Made by a program: the position numbers and the translations under genes
The notes under the pieces: model-generated
Database searches by the model: none
Told to the model about the DNA's origin: nothing
Seen by the model: the letters and a program-made list of their open reading frames with translations, nothing else
NCBI GenBank assembly: GCA_031547305.1
Contig: JAVBSC010000119.1
Location: 1-37,113 of the forward strand
Origin: JAVBSC01 sp031547305
Lineage (GTDB): Bacteria; Desulfobacterota; Desulfovibrionia; Desulfovibrionales; Desulfovibrionaceae
DNA length: 37,113 nucleotides
Reading direction: 5' to 3'
Part shown: in pieces, positions 8,889 to 16,473 of the stretch
Numbering within the stretch: the first letter of the stretch is position 1
Layout: each line of letters begins with the position of its first letter

Positions 8889-9664
8889 GGGGAACCTGTA
8901 ACCTGCTATTATATAGAGATATTTATAATGTTTATGGAAAAAAACAGGGCCATCGCCGGCCCCAATCGACTCTTCTTGCGTATTGTTTCACTTTTTCCTG
9001 CAAAACTCAAGCTGAAAGCGGGGATAAAAACGTTTGCTCCAGAAATGACTTAAAAATTCAACATGAAATGATTTCAAAATTCAACCCGGATCTTTATCAG
9101 GAGGCATATGAATATTTCTTGCCAAAATGTTGCGGGCGCTACTTCTGGGGAAAAACTTCGTGCAAAAATACACAATTGAAAATCGTTTTTGAATCCGGAA
9201 ATTTTTTGATCTTCTATACCGGAGGCCCGTATGGAAATGCTTTTTGCCCCCCCGGGCATCCCGCACTTGAATAAAAGCAAGGCCTATCAAGGCTATGGCC
9301 ACTTCCCGCAAGGGTTTGGATGCGAAGCGCGTTTTCGCGCGGGCGGGAAAAATCCCGCTCGAATGCGGCAAGGAATACGGTAGAAGTGATTTCTTGCAAA
9401 GTCATATAATGAAAAAGGCCTTGAAATCGCGGACTCAGGCCGCAGACAAATCAGGCTGTTGCGGAATTTGGATTTGCCGGCGTATGCAGGCTCAAAAATA
9501 TCCAGCAAAATATGCCGGCGAGCACGAGATAGGGCGTAATGCCGCCTGTTTCTTTGTGGACAGCTGACTTGGGGCAAGCACCCAGAAAGCCGGCGGCTCC
9601 CCCCACAATCTTTTGGTGTTGCAAGCCAGAGCCCGGCATTGCGCCGGGCCCGGCTTCATTCAGA
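8889..9664. other. Gene-poor intergenic region
   Basis: About 776 bases between the start of rex and the end of the autotransporter gene. The rex-proximal part is AT-rich and should hold the rex promoter (TATAAT on the minus strand near 8908-8913). Two very short plus-strand frames follow good Shine-Dalgarno sequences: 23 codons from 9108 (aggagg at 9099) and 50 codons from 9231 (ggagg just upstream). Neither resembles a known family. Longer open frames between 9295 and 9640 on both strands look like shadow frames and I do not call them as genes. No tRNA-like or T-box-like structure was recognised. Confidence 0.6.
9631..9649. terminator. Hairpin downstream of the autotransporter gene
   Basis: Perfect 7-bp inverted repeat gcccggc / gccgggc with a 5-base loop, 16 bases past the stop codon of the minus-strand autotransporter. 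There is no T tract on either side, so it may stabilise the mRNA 3' end or act as a weak terminator. Confidence 0.45.
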
Positions 9665-12517
9665 TCAGAACTCGTAGCGCAACTGCAAGCTGCCGCCCAC
9701 GCCGTCGCGCACGCCGGTATAGCCCTGCAGACCCAGGTCCACTCCGATGTTCTTGTACTGGTGCGACTTGAGGGTCATGCCCAATTCGCCTATGCCCGTG
9801 CCGCCGGTCAGGTCCGCCTGGTCAACTCCGTAGCCATAGGTCGAAGCTTCGGCCTTGCCGTCGAACTCGTATTCATAAGCCGCGCCTATGTAAGGGGCCA
9901 GGAGCCACTCCTCATTGCCGAAACCGTAAGAGAACCGCGCCCCGGTGCGCCACCGCTGCGAGTCTGAGTCCTTGAAGTGCACGCTGTCGCCGGTCACTTT
10001 CACGTCGTCGCCCTCTTGGTGCGTCCACAGGTACTTGGTGAAAAGGTCCAGGTCGGCCCTGTTGTTCAGACTCCAGAGGTAGCCCAGGCCCGCGTGCGCG
10101 CCGTAATACATGGAACCGGAATCATAGTCCGCGGTCTCGCCGGTGCCGGCATTCCGGATGTCGTCGCTGTTAAAGCCCGTGTTTGTGCGGCCCATGCGGA
10201 CGGACGCGTCCAGGTAGCCGCCGCAAGGCGCTTGGTAGCGCCCCAAAAGACCGCCGCCGTAATAGTTGGTCGCGCCGTCGCCGTCCACGCCCATGCCGCC
10301 GTTGCTGTCGTTTGTGTTGTAGTCGCCCCAGCCGGCTTCAAAGAAAGCGCCCGCCATCCAGGCGCCGTACTTGTCTTTGTCCAGAGTGGAGGAGTTCCAG
10401 GCCGCGCCGGCCAGCATGTTGAAGGCGTCCATATCCAGGTGCGAGCCCGTGGCGTAGCGCGAGGTGCTGCCACCGCCCACGGCGAAGACGGAAAGACCCG
10501 CTTCTGGACCAGCACCGCTGAGGGCCGCGCGGATACCCTGATCCGCCACCAGGTCAGCGCCCTGGCTCAGCAGGGCCAGACCCGCCAGCCTGCCTTCAGA
10601 CAGGGATTTATACTGGGGGTTGGCCTTTGCGTTGGTCACCGTGGCGACGAGGGCGTCGCCGCTCTGAGCCAGACCGAAATCATACATCACGGCGCTGCCT
10701 TTCATGCCCTGGGCCGTGGTGTTGGCAGTCTGGCCGTTGATAGTCCGCTGCGCTTCGATAAGCGTGATGCTGTCGCCTTCGTTCAGGGCGTCGCCGCCGC
10801 TGGCCATGTTCACGTTGACAGTGGTGCCGCTTAGGTCGGCTATGCCGGCCGTCACCACCGTATCGCCGTCCTGCACGGATGAAGGCACATACATGTTGAT
10901 GGTCTGGAAGTTGCTTATGCCGGCCACGTACCCGCTGAAACCGTCAAAGTTCAGGGTGTTGCCGCTGACCACGTCGGCGCCGGAATTCTGATCGCCGCCG
11001 CCGCCATACAACCAGGCGTTGGAAACATCGGCAGAGCCGGAAACGGTGACCGTGTTGTTGACGGCATCGCCTTGCCCGCTATAGCCTCCGTAAACATCGC
11101 CGCTCACCGTGCCGCCGCTGATAGTGACCATATTGCCGCTGGCAGTGCCCGAGCCGGTGGAGCCGCCGGAAACGCCGCCGCTCACCGTGCCGCCGCTGAT
11201 GCTGACAATATTGTTGTTGGCGGTTCCGGATATGCTGCTTCCGCCGACGACGTTTCCGGTAATGACGGAGTCTCCGCTGATGGAAACGCTGTTGCCGTTT
11301 TCATCGCCTGTGCCGGTAAGGGCGCTGCCGCCCCCGTAAACGCTGCCGTACACCACGCCGCCGCTGACGCTGACGCTGTTGCCGTTGGCCGAGCCGCTGC
11401 CTGCGGCCACACCGCCCAGGATATCGTGGAGGACTTCACCGCCAATCACCGTAACGGTATTGTCCGTGACGTCGCCGGAACCGGTCGAGCCGCCGCCGTT
11501 GACATACCCCTGCACCGTTCCGCCGCTGATACTGACGGAGTTATTGCTGACGCCGCCGGCGCCGTTGCTCACCGCCCCGCCATAGATATCGCCGCCCACA
11601 GTGCCGCCGCTGATGGCGACGCTGTTGCCTGTGGCGGAGCCGCCACTTCCTGTCACGCCGCCGTAGATAACGCCGCCAACAGAGGCGTCGCCGCCGATGC
11701 TGACACTGTTGTCATAGGCGTAACCGGCATTGCTGAACCCGCCCGCCACAGAGCCGTCTATCGACGCGCCGGAATTGATGTTGACTGTATTGTTGTACAC
11801 ATTGCCTGTCATATAGCTCCTGCCGCCGGCAACGTCCCCGGATACCGCTATTCCGCTGCCGCCGATATTGACGGCATTGCCGTAAACGTCGCCCGCATCG
11901 GATTCTCCGCCATAGACAGCTCCGTCTATAATACCGCCTTTGATAGTGATGGTATTGTTATAAACGGTTCCGCCGCCGGTGACGGCTCCGCCGACAACGG
12001 TATCGGCATTGCCGCCGCTGCCCAGCGTTCCGCCCAGAATAGTGACCGTGTTGCCGTAGACGTTTCCTGTGGAGTCCGGGGCGCCGGTTACGCCTCCGTA
12101 GACGCCTGTCGCCAAGCTGCCGCCTTCAAAGGTGACGCTGTTGCCGTGCACATCGCCGCTGCCCGCGGTCCAGCCGCCGGCCGCGCCGTGGCCCAGATTG
12201 CCGTCATGTATGAGCACAGTGTTGCCGGAAACCTCGGCGCCGCTGCCCTGGCCCGCAACCCCGCCATAAATGCTTCCGGAAAGGTCGCCGCTGTTCAGGG
12301 TAACGGAGTTGCCGGACTGGCTGCCCGCTGGATCTGGCATGAGGGAGTTGAGGCTTGAATCCTGCGGGTCCGGACCAACTGCCCCGCCCGAATAGCTGGG
12401 GGGAACAGCGGCCATGACGCCGGCGGGCAAACTGAAACAGAAAAGCAGAACGAAAACTCCAAGGGCCGTGAGTACCCCGCGCGGCGCACCGCCGGGGCGT
12501 GTGAAAAATCTTCGCAT
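9665..12517 (-). CDS. Autotransporter with about 17 tandem passenger repeats and C-terminal beta-barrel
   Basis: A type V secreted surface protein of 950 residues. Residues 1 to about 36 are a signal peptide (RRFFTRPGG, a hydrophobic stretch FVLLFCFSL, then AGVMA). From about 65 to 520 there are roughly 17 tandem copies of a 26-30 residue unit, N-[ST]-V-[ST]-I-x-G-G-x-V-x-G-x-V-Y-G-G, each beginning with an Asn pair or Gly-Asn, as expected of a parallel beta-helix or roll. A linker follows to about 635, then an autotransporter barrel of about 270 residues ending in LRYEF with the C-terminal aromatic needed for outer-membrane assembly. An aggagg box 5-6 bases before ATG 12517 decides the start. 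Only one Cys is seen in the mature chain. The ligand is unknown. A LuxR-type regulator gene lies upstream in the same direction. Confidence 0.9.
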   Translation of the reverse strand: MRRFFTRPGGAPRGVLTALGVFVLLFCFSLPAGVMAAVPPSYSGGAVGPDPQDSSLNSLMPDPAGSQSGNSVTLNSGDLSGSIYGGVAGQGSGAEVSGNTVLIHDGNLGHGAAGGWTAGSGDVHGNSVTFEGGSLATGVYGGVTGAPDSTGNVYGNTVTILGGTLGSGGNADTVVGGAVTGGGTVYNNTITIKGGIIDGAVYGGESDAGDVYGNAVNIGGSGIAVSGDVAGGRSYMTGNVYNNTVNINSGASIDGSVAGGFSNAGYAYDNSVSIGGDASVGGVIYGGVTGSGGSATGNSVAISGGTVGGDIYGGAVSNGAGGVSNNSVSISGGTVQGYVNGGGSTGSGDVTDNTVTVIGGEVLHDILGGVAAGSGSANGNSVSVSGGVVYGSVYGGGSALTGTGDENGNSVSISGDSVITGNVVGGSSISGTANNNIVSISGGTVSGGVSGGSTGSGTASGNMVTISGGTVSGDVYGGYSGQGDAVNNTVTVSGSADVSNAWLYGGGGDQNSGADVVSGNTLNFDGFSGYVAGISNFQTINMYVPSSVQDGDTVVTAGIADLSGTTVNVNMASGGDALNEGDSITLIEAQRTINGQTANTTAQGMKGSAVMYDFGLAQSGDALVATVTNAKANPQYKSLSEGRLAGLALLSQGADLVADQGIRAALSGAGPEAGLSVFAVGGGSTSRYATGSHLDMDAFNMLAGAAWNSSTLDKDKYGAWMAGAFFEAGWGDYNTNDSNGGMGVDGDGATNYYGGGLLGRYQAPCGGYLDASVRMGRTNTGFNSDDIRNAGTGETADYDSGSMYYGAHAGLGYLWSLNNRADLDLFTKYLWTHQEGDDVKVTGDSVHFKDSDSQRWRTGARFSYGFGNEEWLLAPYIGAAYEYEFDGKAEASTYGYGVDQADLTGGTGIGELGMTLKSHQYKNIGVDLGLQGYTGVRDGVGGSLQLRYEF
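10082..12350. repeat. Tandem coding repeats of the autotransporter passenger
   Basis: Within this stretch, mainly between about 10900 and 12320, the DNA carries about 17 degenerate units of roughly 80-90 bases. They are visible on the plus strand as recurring gccgccgctgatagtgac and ccgccgtaaac-like phrases. They encode the GN-SVSISGGTV-GVYGG unit. Copy-number change by recombination is plausible. The outer limits given are approximate. Confidence 0.75.
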
Positions 12518-12631
12518 GAGTCCTCCTGATTTTGCAAAGTGCAACCAGCCTAAAGGACAAACCGCGAGGGAAGTAAATCCGCCGAAAGTATATTCCGGTC
12601 TGAAATTATCATCTATTTTCGGTATATTTTT

Positions 12632-12654
12632 ATTGTAACATTCTGTTATACAAT
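12632..12654. promoter_or_regulatory. AT-rich inverted repeat upstream of the autotransporter
   Basis: ATTGTA and TACAAT, perfect inverted arms separated by 11 bases, lie in a strongly AT-rich stretch (12590-12680) that must contain the autotransporter promoter. This is a candidate operator, possibly for the adjacent LuxR-type regulator. No confident -35/-10 pair was picked out. Inference only. Confidence 0.3.
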
Positions 12655-12720
12655 ACTATTATTTTATTCATATTCTCAGAAGGCAGTCGGCCTCAGCAAG
12701 AAAAGGCCGCGGGCTAAGCG

Positions 12721-12802
12721 CCTCTGTGGAAACCCCGGCCTTTTTCAGCGGGCGGCGCAATAGGCCTTGATACCGTTGCGGGGCATGTTCAGAGCAGGCG
12801 CC
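12721..12802 (-). pseudogene. Decayed duplicate of the LuxR-type HTH segment
   Basis: On the minus strand this stretch reads ALNMPRNGIKAYCAAR and then, after a one-base shift, LKKAGVST. It parallels LALNLSRNSIKTYIYRLLKKTGVSS of the intact regulator (DNA at about 12872-12955). The DNA copies share most bases, with a one-base deletion in the relic. The relic overlaps the last codons of the intact gene, so it looks like the remains of a tandem regulator copy or partial duplication. Confidence 0.7.
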
Positions 12803-14237
12803 GCGGCGGGCCGTTCTTCTCTTCCGCCATTGGTTCGGGCCGCCACTCCAGGTAAAAATGACGCAGGTCGCTCCTGCTGGAAACTCCGGTCTTTTTCAAC
12901 AGGCGGTAGATATAGGTCTTGATGCTGTTGCGGGAGAGGTTCAGAGCCAGGGCCATCTCGGCGGAATCTTCCCTGCGCAGCAGCCGCTCAAGCATATCGC
13001 GCTCGCGCCAGTGCAGATCAAAAGTCAGGGCAAAGGCCTCCATTTTGTCTCCCTCGCCCGTCTCGCCCCATCCCAAGGGCGCGGGTTCGACCGCGAGGCG
13101 CGCGGGAGCCGGCTCAAGCCGGCCAAGCCAGACGGGCAGGGTCCGCCACAGAAGGAGAAGCAGCAAAACAAAAGACACAAATGTTCCTATGCCCACAAGC
13201 TCAATGGCCTTGTCCGGCAGGCCGTTTTCCAGATAAACCGCCAGCGGTGCCATACCGCTCAATGAACAGACCAAAGAGCACAGCAAAGGAACGAGGTTCG
13301 CGCCGCTCAAACCGGCGGCCAGCAGCAGAACCGTCATGAAAAAAATCTGCATGCCCACGCGCAGTGAACCATACAACGCCGCCCGCATGTTTTCGTCCTG
13401 CACAAGGGGCACGGCCAGCGCGGCAAAGGCCGTCCAGACAGTCAGCGCCAGCAGCAGCCGGATGCCGGGCCGCCCCCTGTCCCAGACCGCGCCTGCCAGC
13501 GGCGCTGTGAACAAAAGCACGCCCCGCAGGCTGTCCACCCGGGAGCCGGGGGCCATGGGCAGAGAGAAATCCTGGTTGCAGGCCAGCCCGAGCAGGATGC
13601 AAAACAAACCTCCTGTGGTAAAAAGCGCGCAAAGAGCCGGCAGGCGGGGCGGAGTCTTTTCCCGTTCAGGCGCGATCTTCGCCGGTCGCGTATGCGGCGG
13701 CGCAGTCCAAGCCGCCGTCAGAACGAGCCAGAGCAGCAGCAGCGTCGCCCCCACAGCCGTTTGAAGGCGATCAGGCGTCAACAATCCAGGCACAAGGCAG
13801 AAGGGCAGCCCGGCCAGGTTGGCGGACTCTCCTGCCGCCAGTGCCAACCCCAGGCAAAGCCCCAGGCGTTCTCGCGGAACAGAGGAAAAAAACAGGTGCA
13901 GGGACGCGGCCGCAAAGGTGCCTGTCAGCGCCTCGCATGCCGTAAAGAATGAGGCTTCGGCGCCGGGAGCGAAAAAAGCATGGCTGGCGAAAAACAAGGC
14001 TGTGCAGCCGGTCAGCAGCAACGGCATAAAAATTGTGGAGCCCCTGCCACGCCGCGCCAACAGAAAAATCAGGGTGGCGCAGGCGGCCATACCCAAACAG
14101 CGGGCCGCCTGCGCCTTTTCCACAGCGGCAAACGACAGAAGCGGATTAGCGCCTAAGCTGCTCAAAGGCGCATGGCGCAAAAGAAAGAGAAGGAACAGAC
14201 CGGCGAGAGCGAGAATCCGCCGTGGGTAAAAACACAT
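12789..14237 (-). CDS. Polytopic membrane LuxR-family transcriptional regulator
   Basis: A 482-residue protein with about ten to twelve hydrophobic segments (roughly residues 5-380) followed by a short linker and a LuxR-type helix-turn-helix (about 405-462: WRERDMLERLLRREDSAEM, then LSRNSIKTYIYRLLKK). This MFS-like membrane sensor plus LuxR HTH layout is known from gut Actinobacteria and some Desulfovibrionaceae; signals are generally unknown. The frame is open to ATG 14357, but the extra 40 residues are encoded by AT-rich DNA without a Shine-Dalgarno, whereas ATG 14237 starts directly before the first membrane segment with a cagg sequence upstream. It likely controls the autotransporter just downstream (inference). 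Confidence 0.8.
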   Translation of the reverse strand: MCFYPRRILALAGLFLLFLLRHAPLSSLGANPLLSFAAVEKAQAARCLGMAACATLIFLLARRGRGSTIFMPLLLTGCTALFFASHAFFAPGAEASFFTACEALTGTFAAASLHLFFSSVPRERLGLCLGLALAAGESANLAGLPFCLVPGLLTPDRLQTAVGATLLLLWLVLTAAWTAPPHTRPAKIAPEREKTPPRLPALCALFTTGGLFCILLGLACNQDFSLPMAPGSRVDSLRGVLLFTAPLAGAVWDRGRPGIRLLLALTVWTAFAALAVPLVQDENMRAALYGSLRVGMQIFFMTVLLLAAGLSGANLVPLLCSLVCSLSGMAPLAVYLENGLPDKAIELVGIGTFVSFVLLLLLLWRTLPVWLGRLEPAPARLAVEPAPLGWGETGEGDKMEAFALTFDLHWRERDMLERLLRREDSAEMALALNLSRNSIKTYIYRLLKKTGVSSRSDLRHFYLEWRPEPMAEEKNGPPRRLL

Positions 14238-14479
14238 TGCAAGAGCCTGTTCATGGTGGAAAAAAACCAGAATTGACGCACGATAGGACATCTGTAACTG
14301 TTCTGTCCACGATACTCCGCAATATGATTCTTTGTCAAATGGGAACGACACCGCCATGGCATTAATAAGGATTACGATCTCTCAATAAAAATGAATTAAT
14401 TTTTCAGATATAGTAGTTTGTAATTGATTAGATAGTGATTTTCGCGTTGACTGGTTTTTATATCATATTAGTTGAGCAG
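14238..14479. other. AT-rich upstream region of the LuxR-type gene
   Basis: Much richer in A+T than its surroundings. It should hold the promoter of the minus-strand regulator, but no clear -35/-10 pair stands out. A longer reading of the regulator (ATG 14357) would extend into it. The low GC content next to a transposase relic suggests acquired DNA. Confidence 0.4.
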
Positions 14480-14875
14480 TCAGATTTTTGTTTTCCAAAG
14501 TGGTGTCTTATCAAGGAGTATTTGCATTGATGTTCTGATGCGGCATATTTTACCTAGGCGCGTACTCTCGTTGTTAAACTCGTTTATCCAGGCGCCCAGA
14601 TCGGTTTGTGGCTATTCCAGAGAGCGATGCGGTTTACGCTGGAACGTAATCTGGCAAAACTCCTGCAAGATGGTTTTGTGGAAGCGTTCGCGGATGCCTT
14701 TGGTCTGCGGATGCCGGGCTTTGGCTTTAGTGTGCTCAATGCCGTTTACGTCAAGGCATAGTCCGTAATCGCGCTCTTTGAGCTTGCCGCAATATTCCGC
14801 GCCTCCGTCCGTCAGCACGTGGATAATGCCCAGCTCCTGTACCTGCGCTTCGGTGGGCACCATAGTAAAGACACA
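14480..14875 (-). pseudogene. IS481-type transposase remnant
   Basis: The minus-strand frame contains VLTDGGAEYCG, then GIEHTKAKARHPQTKGIRER and FHKTILQEFCQI, the catalytic-core pattern of IS481-like DDE transposases (normally IEHTKTKARSPQTNGICERFHKT). At about 14612 the frame shifts, and the family C-terminus continues as AWINEFNNESTRLGK and MQILLDKTPLWK, ending at a TGA at 14480-14482. The whole N-terminal half is missing and key positions have changed (TNG to TKG, CERF to RERF), so it is a dead fragment. No terminal inverted repeats could be assigned. Confidence 0.82.
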
Positions 14876-14877
14876 CA

Positions 14878-14907
14878 GCCCTGATTTGGCATGTGCCAAA
14901 TCCGGGC
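14878..14907. terminator. Inverted repeat downstream of atpE
   Basis: Arms 14878-14890 and 14895-14907 pair over 12 of 13 positions (inner 8 bp GATTTGGC/GCCAAATC perfect) with a 4-base loop. Read on the minus strand, past the end of atpE, it is followed by TGTGTGTCTTT, a weak U tract. It may be the atpE terminator, or part of the insertion boundary of the adjacent transposase relic. Confidence 0.45.
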
Positions 14908-14922
14908 TTTGCAGCGGTCCGG

Positions 14923-14945
14923 GGCCGTGCAATCACGGCCTTTTT
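14923..14945 (+). terminator. Rho-independent terminator pointing toward atpE
   Basis: GGCCGTG (14923-14929), loop CAAT, CACGGCC (14934-14940), followed by five T. The orientation is plus, yet no plus-strand gene precedes it. It may shield atpE from antisense transcription arising in the insertion remnant; on the minus strand it lacks a T tract. Confidence 0.6.
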
Positions 14946-14965
14946 CATTATCTGCCCTTTATTTC

Positions 14966-15295
14966 TTAAACAAAGGGGTTGGCGAACAGCAGGATCAGGT
15001 TGACGACCAGGGCGTAAATGGCCAGGGATTCTATAAAAGCCAGGCCCAGGATCAGGGTGACGGTGATTTTTCCGCCGGCTTCAGGGTTGCGGGCGGTGCC
15101 TTCGCAGGCGGCTTTAAGGCCCATGCCCTGGCCGATTCCGCACCCGGCGGCCGCAATGGCCATGCCGATGGCGGCGGCAAGGCAGGTCAGACCGATGCCG
15201 GAAGCGTCGATTTTCGCGCCGTCAGCCGCAAAGGCCAGGCTGGATACGCCAAGCAGCGCGAGCGTGCAGAGCGCGGTGGTAAGAAGTTTACGCAT
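14966..15295 (-). CDS. atpE: ATP synthase Fo subunit c
   Basis: Membrane rotor subunit. Residues 1-23 form a cleavable signal-like segment (SSLAFAA), so the 109-residue precursor is longer than the usual 75-90. The mature part has two hydrophobic helices joined by the polar loop EGTARNPEAGG (65-75). The ion-binding carboxylate is Glu89 in AFIESLAIY. Gln56 in GIGQG is exactly 33 residues before Glu89, and Ser90 and Tyr94 follow, the same spacing as the sodium ligands of Ilyobacter-type c-rings (Gln32, Glu65, Ser66, Tyr70); Leu91 replaces Thr67. Coupling-ion choice is therefore open. It is the last gene of the Fo operon; atpF and the F1 genes are not here. Confidence 0.96.
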   Translation of the reverse strand: MRKLLTTALCTLALLGVSSLAFAADGAKIDASGIGLTCLAAAIGMAIAAAGCGIGQGMGLKAACEGTARNPEAGGKITVTLILGLAFIESLAIYALVVNLILLFANPFV

Positions 15296-15346
15296 GGATA
15301 TTACTCCTGGTTGTATGTTGTGGTCGAATGACCATTCCCCGTAAAA

Positions 15347-16048
15347 TTAATGGGCGTGCTCCATGGCGCCCTTAAGGTAGATCATCGTCAGCATGAAGAA
15401 GATGAACGCCTGAAGCACTTTGGCCAGGCCGAACAGGAAGTAGATGGGGATGGTGGCGATGAGCGGAGCCATGACAAAGAAGAGGATCAGCACCAGTTCC
15501 TCACCCCGGATGTTCCCGAACAGACGAAGGGTGAGGGATATGGGGCGCACGCAGTGGCTGACTATTTCAATAGGCAGCATCAGCGGCGCGATGGGCAGCA
15601 TGGGGCCCATGAAGTGCTTTATGTAGCCAGGTCCCCAGCGCCGCAGGCCGATGTAGTTATAATAGATGAACACGCACAGGGCCATGGCCGCGTTGGTGTT
15701 GATGTTGGCCGTGGGCGCATCGCAGCCGGGCATAAGGCCCAGAAGATTCTGGAAGAGAATGAACAGGAAGATGCCGCAGAGAATGGGAAAAACCTTGCGC
15801 CCGCCTTCCCCTATGTTGGCCACCACAAATTCTTCCAGACCGTCGATGATCGTTTCAAAAACGTTTTGCGCGCCCGTGGGCACCAGCTTCATGTTTTTGC
15901 GCACAATCCAGCCGCAGGTGAAGAGCAGGGCCATGGCGCACCAGGTGTAGAAGACGTGCTTGAATTCAACGGTGCTGCCGTTGATGGTGACTTCATCCAG
16001 CCCGACCAGGGTAGAGAACAAAAAAGGATGCGGAAGTCCGCCAGCCAT
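15347..16048 (-). CDS. atpB: ATP synthase Fo subunit a
   Basis: Stator subunit forming the ion half-channels next to the c-ring. The 233-residue product from ATG 16048 has five to six membrane segments and the essential arginine Arg175 in SLTLRLFGNIRGEE, plus the QNLLGLMPG segment near residue 100. An aaggagg box 6 bases before the ATG decides the start; the longer open frame to 16342 is a shadow of the upstream gene. It is followed by atpE after a gap of about 50 bases. Confidence 0.96.
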   Translation of the reverse strand: MAGGLPHPFLFSTLVGLDEVTINGSTVEFKHVFYTWCAMALLFTCGWIVRKNMKLVPTGAQNVFETIIDGLEEFVVANIGEGGRKVFPILCGIFLFILFQNLLGLMPGCDAPTANINTNAAMALCVFIYYNYIGLRRWGPGYIKHFMGPMLPIAPLMLPIEIVSHCVRPISLTLRLFGNIRGEELVLILFFVMAPLIATIPIYFLFGLAKVLQAFIFFMLTMIYLKGAMEHAH

Positions 16049-16050
16049 GT

Positions 16051-16473
16051 TCAAGCCTCCTTGGCTTTTGAGTAAATTCCCCGGATGGTGATGCCGGCCA
16101 CCACGCTGCTCAGGCCGACCAGCACCGGCGCGACCGGCGCCCGGAGCACAATGACCAGCAGGGCCAGAACGGCGGCCGTGCCAGCCAGGCGCGCGAAGAA
16201 GAATCCGAACTGCTTCAGGGCCACGGCCGGGGTAAAATCGCGGCGCAGGTGGCGCTGCACAAAGCCGGCCATACCCCAGAGGTTGCAGCAGGCCAGGCCA
16301 GCCCCGATGCCGAAAAGCAACGGCCAGACGCTGTACCAGCACAGAACCAGCCCCACACCAACGGAGCAGCCGGTCAAGAGGATCTGATCCACCAGAAGCT
16401 TGCGCACTTCCGGGGAATTAAAGCCGCGTTGGTACAGGCGGCGTTCAATCCTTGTCCGAGTCTTTCCCAGCAT
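16051..16473 (-). CDS. atpI: ATP synthase subunit I-like membrane protein
   Basis: A 140-residue protein with four hydrophobic segments (about 29-48, 50-68, 88-110, 112-130), matching the ATP synthase I family that assists c-ring assembly or ion supply. It starts at ATG 16473 (MLGKTRTRIERRLYQRGF). The longer frame to 16521 would overlap the preceding gene more. The 5' end overlaps the preceding 95-residue AtpZ/AtpI gene by 29 bases and the 3' end abuts atpB, consistent with one operon. Sequence conservation in this family is low, so the name rests on topology and place. Confidence 0.8.
   Translation of the reverse strand: MLGKTRTRIERRLYQRGFNSPEVRKLLVDQILLTGCSVGVGLVLCWYSVWPLLFGIGAGLACCNLWGMAGFVQRHLRRDFTPAVALKQFGFFFARLAGTAAVLALLVIVLRAPVAPVLVGLSSVVAGITIRGIYSKAKEA

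Noticed and set aside
9295..9639. Overlapping frames of 60-95 codons on both strands in the gap downstream of the autotransporter
   Set aside because: No ribosome-binding site, no recognisable family, and similar open length on both strands.
9977..10834. Plus-strand frame of 285 codons opposite the autotransporter barrel
   Set aside because: Shadow composition (Val, His, Ala, Arg rich) and no domain; the barrel frame explains the DNA.
10900..12320. Regular repeats suggesting a CRISPR array
   Set aside because: The repeats are degenerate, in frame and encode a protein unit; there are no unique spacers of constant length.
11072..12358. Long plus-strand frame of 428 codons, alanine- and aspartate-rich with repeats
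   Set aside because: It mirrors the autotransporter's tandem repeats on the other strand; the minus frame has a signal peptide, a barrel and a ribosome-binding site.
14237..14357. Extended N-terminus of the LuxR-type regulator to ATG 14357
   Set aside because: The added 40 residues have no ribosome-binding site and sit in AT-rich DNA; kept only as an alternative start.
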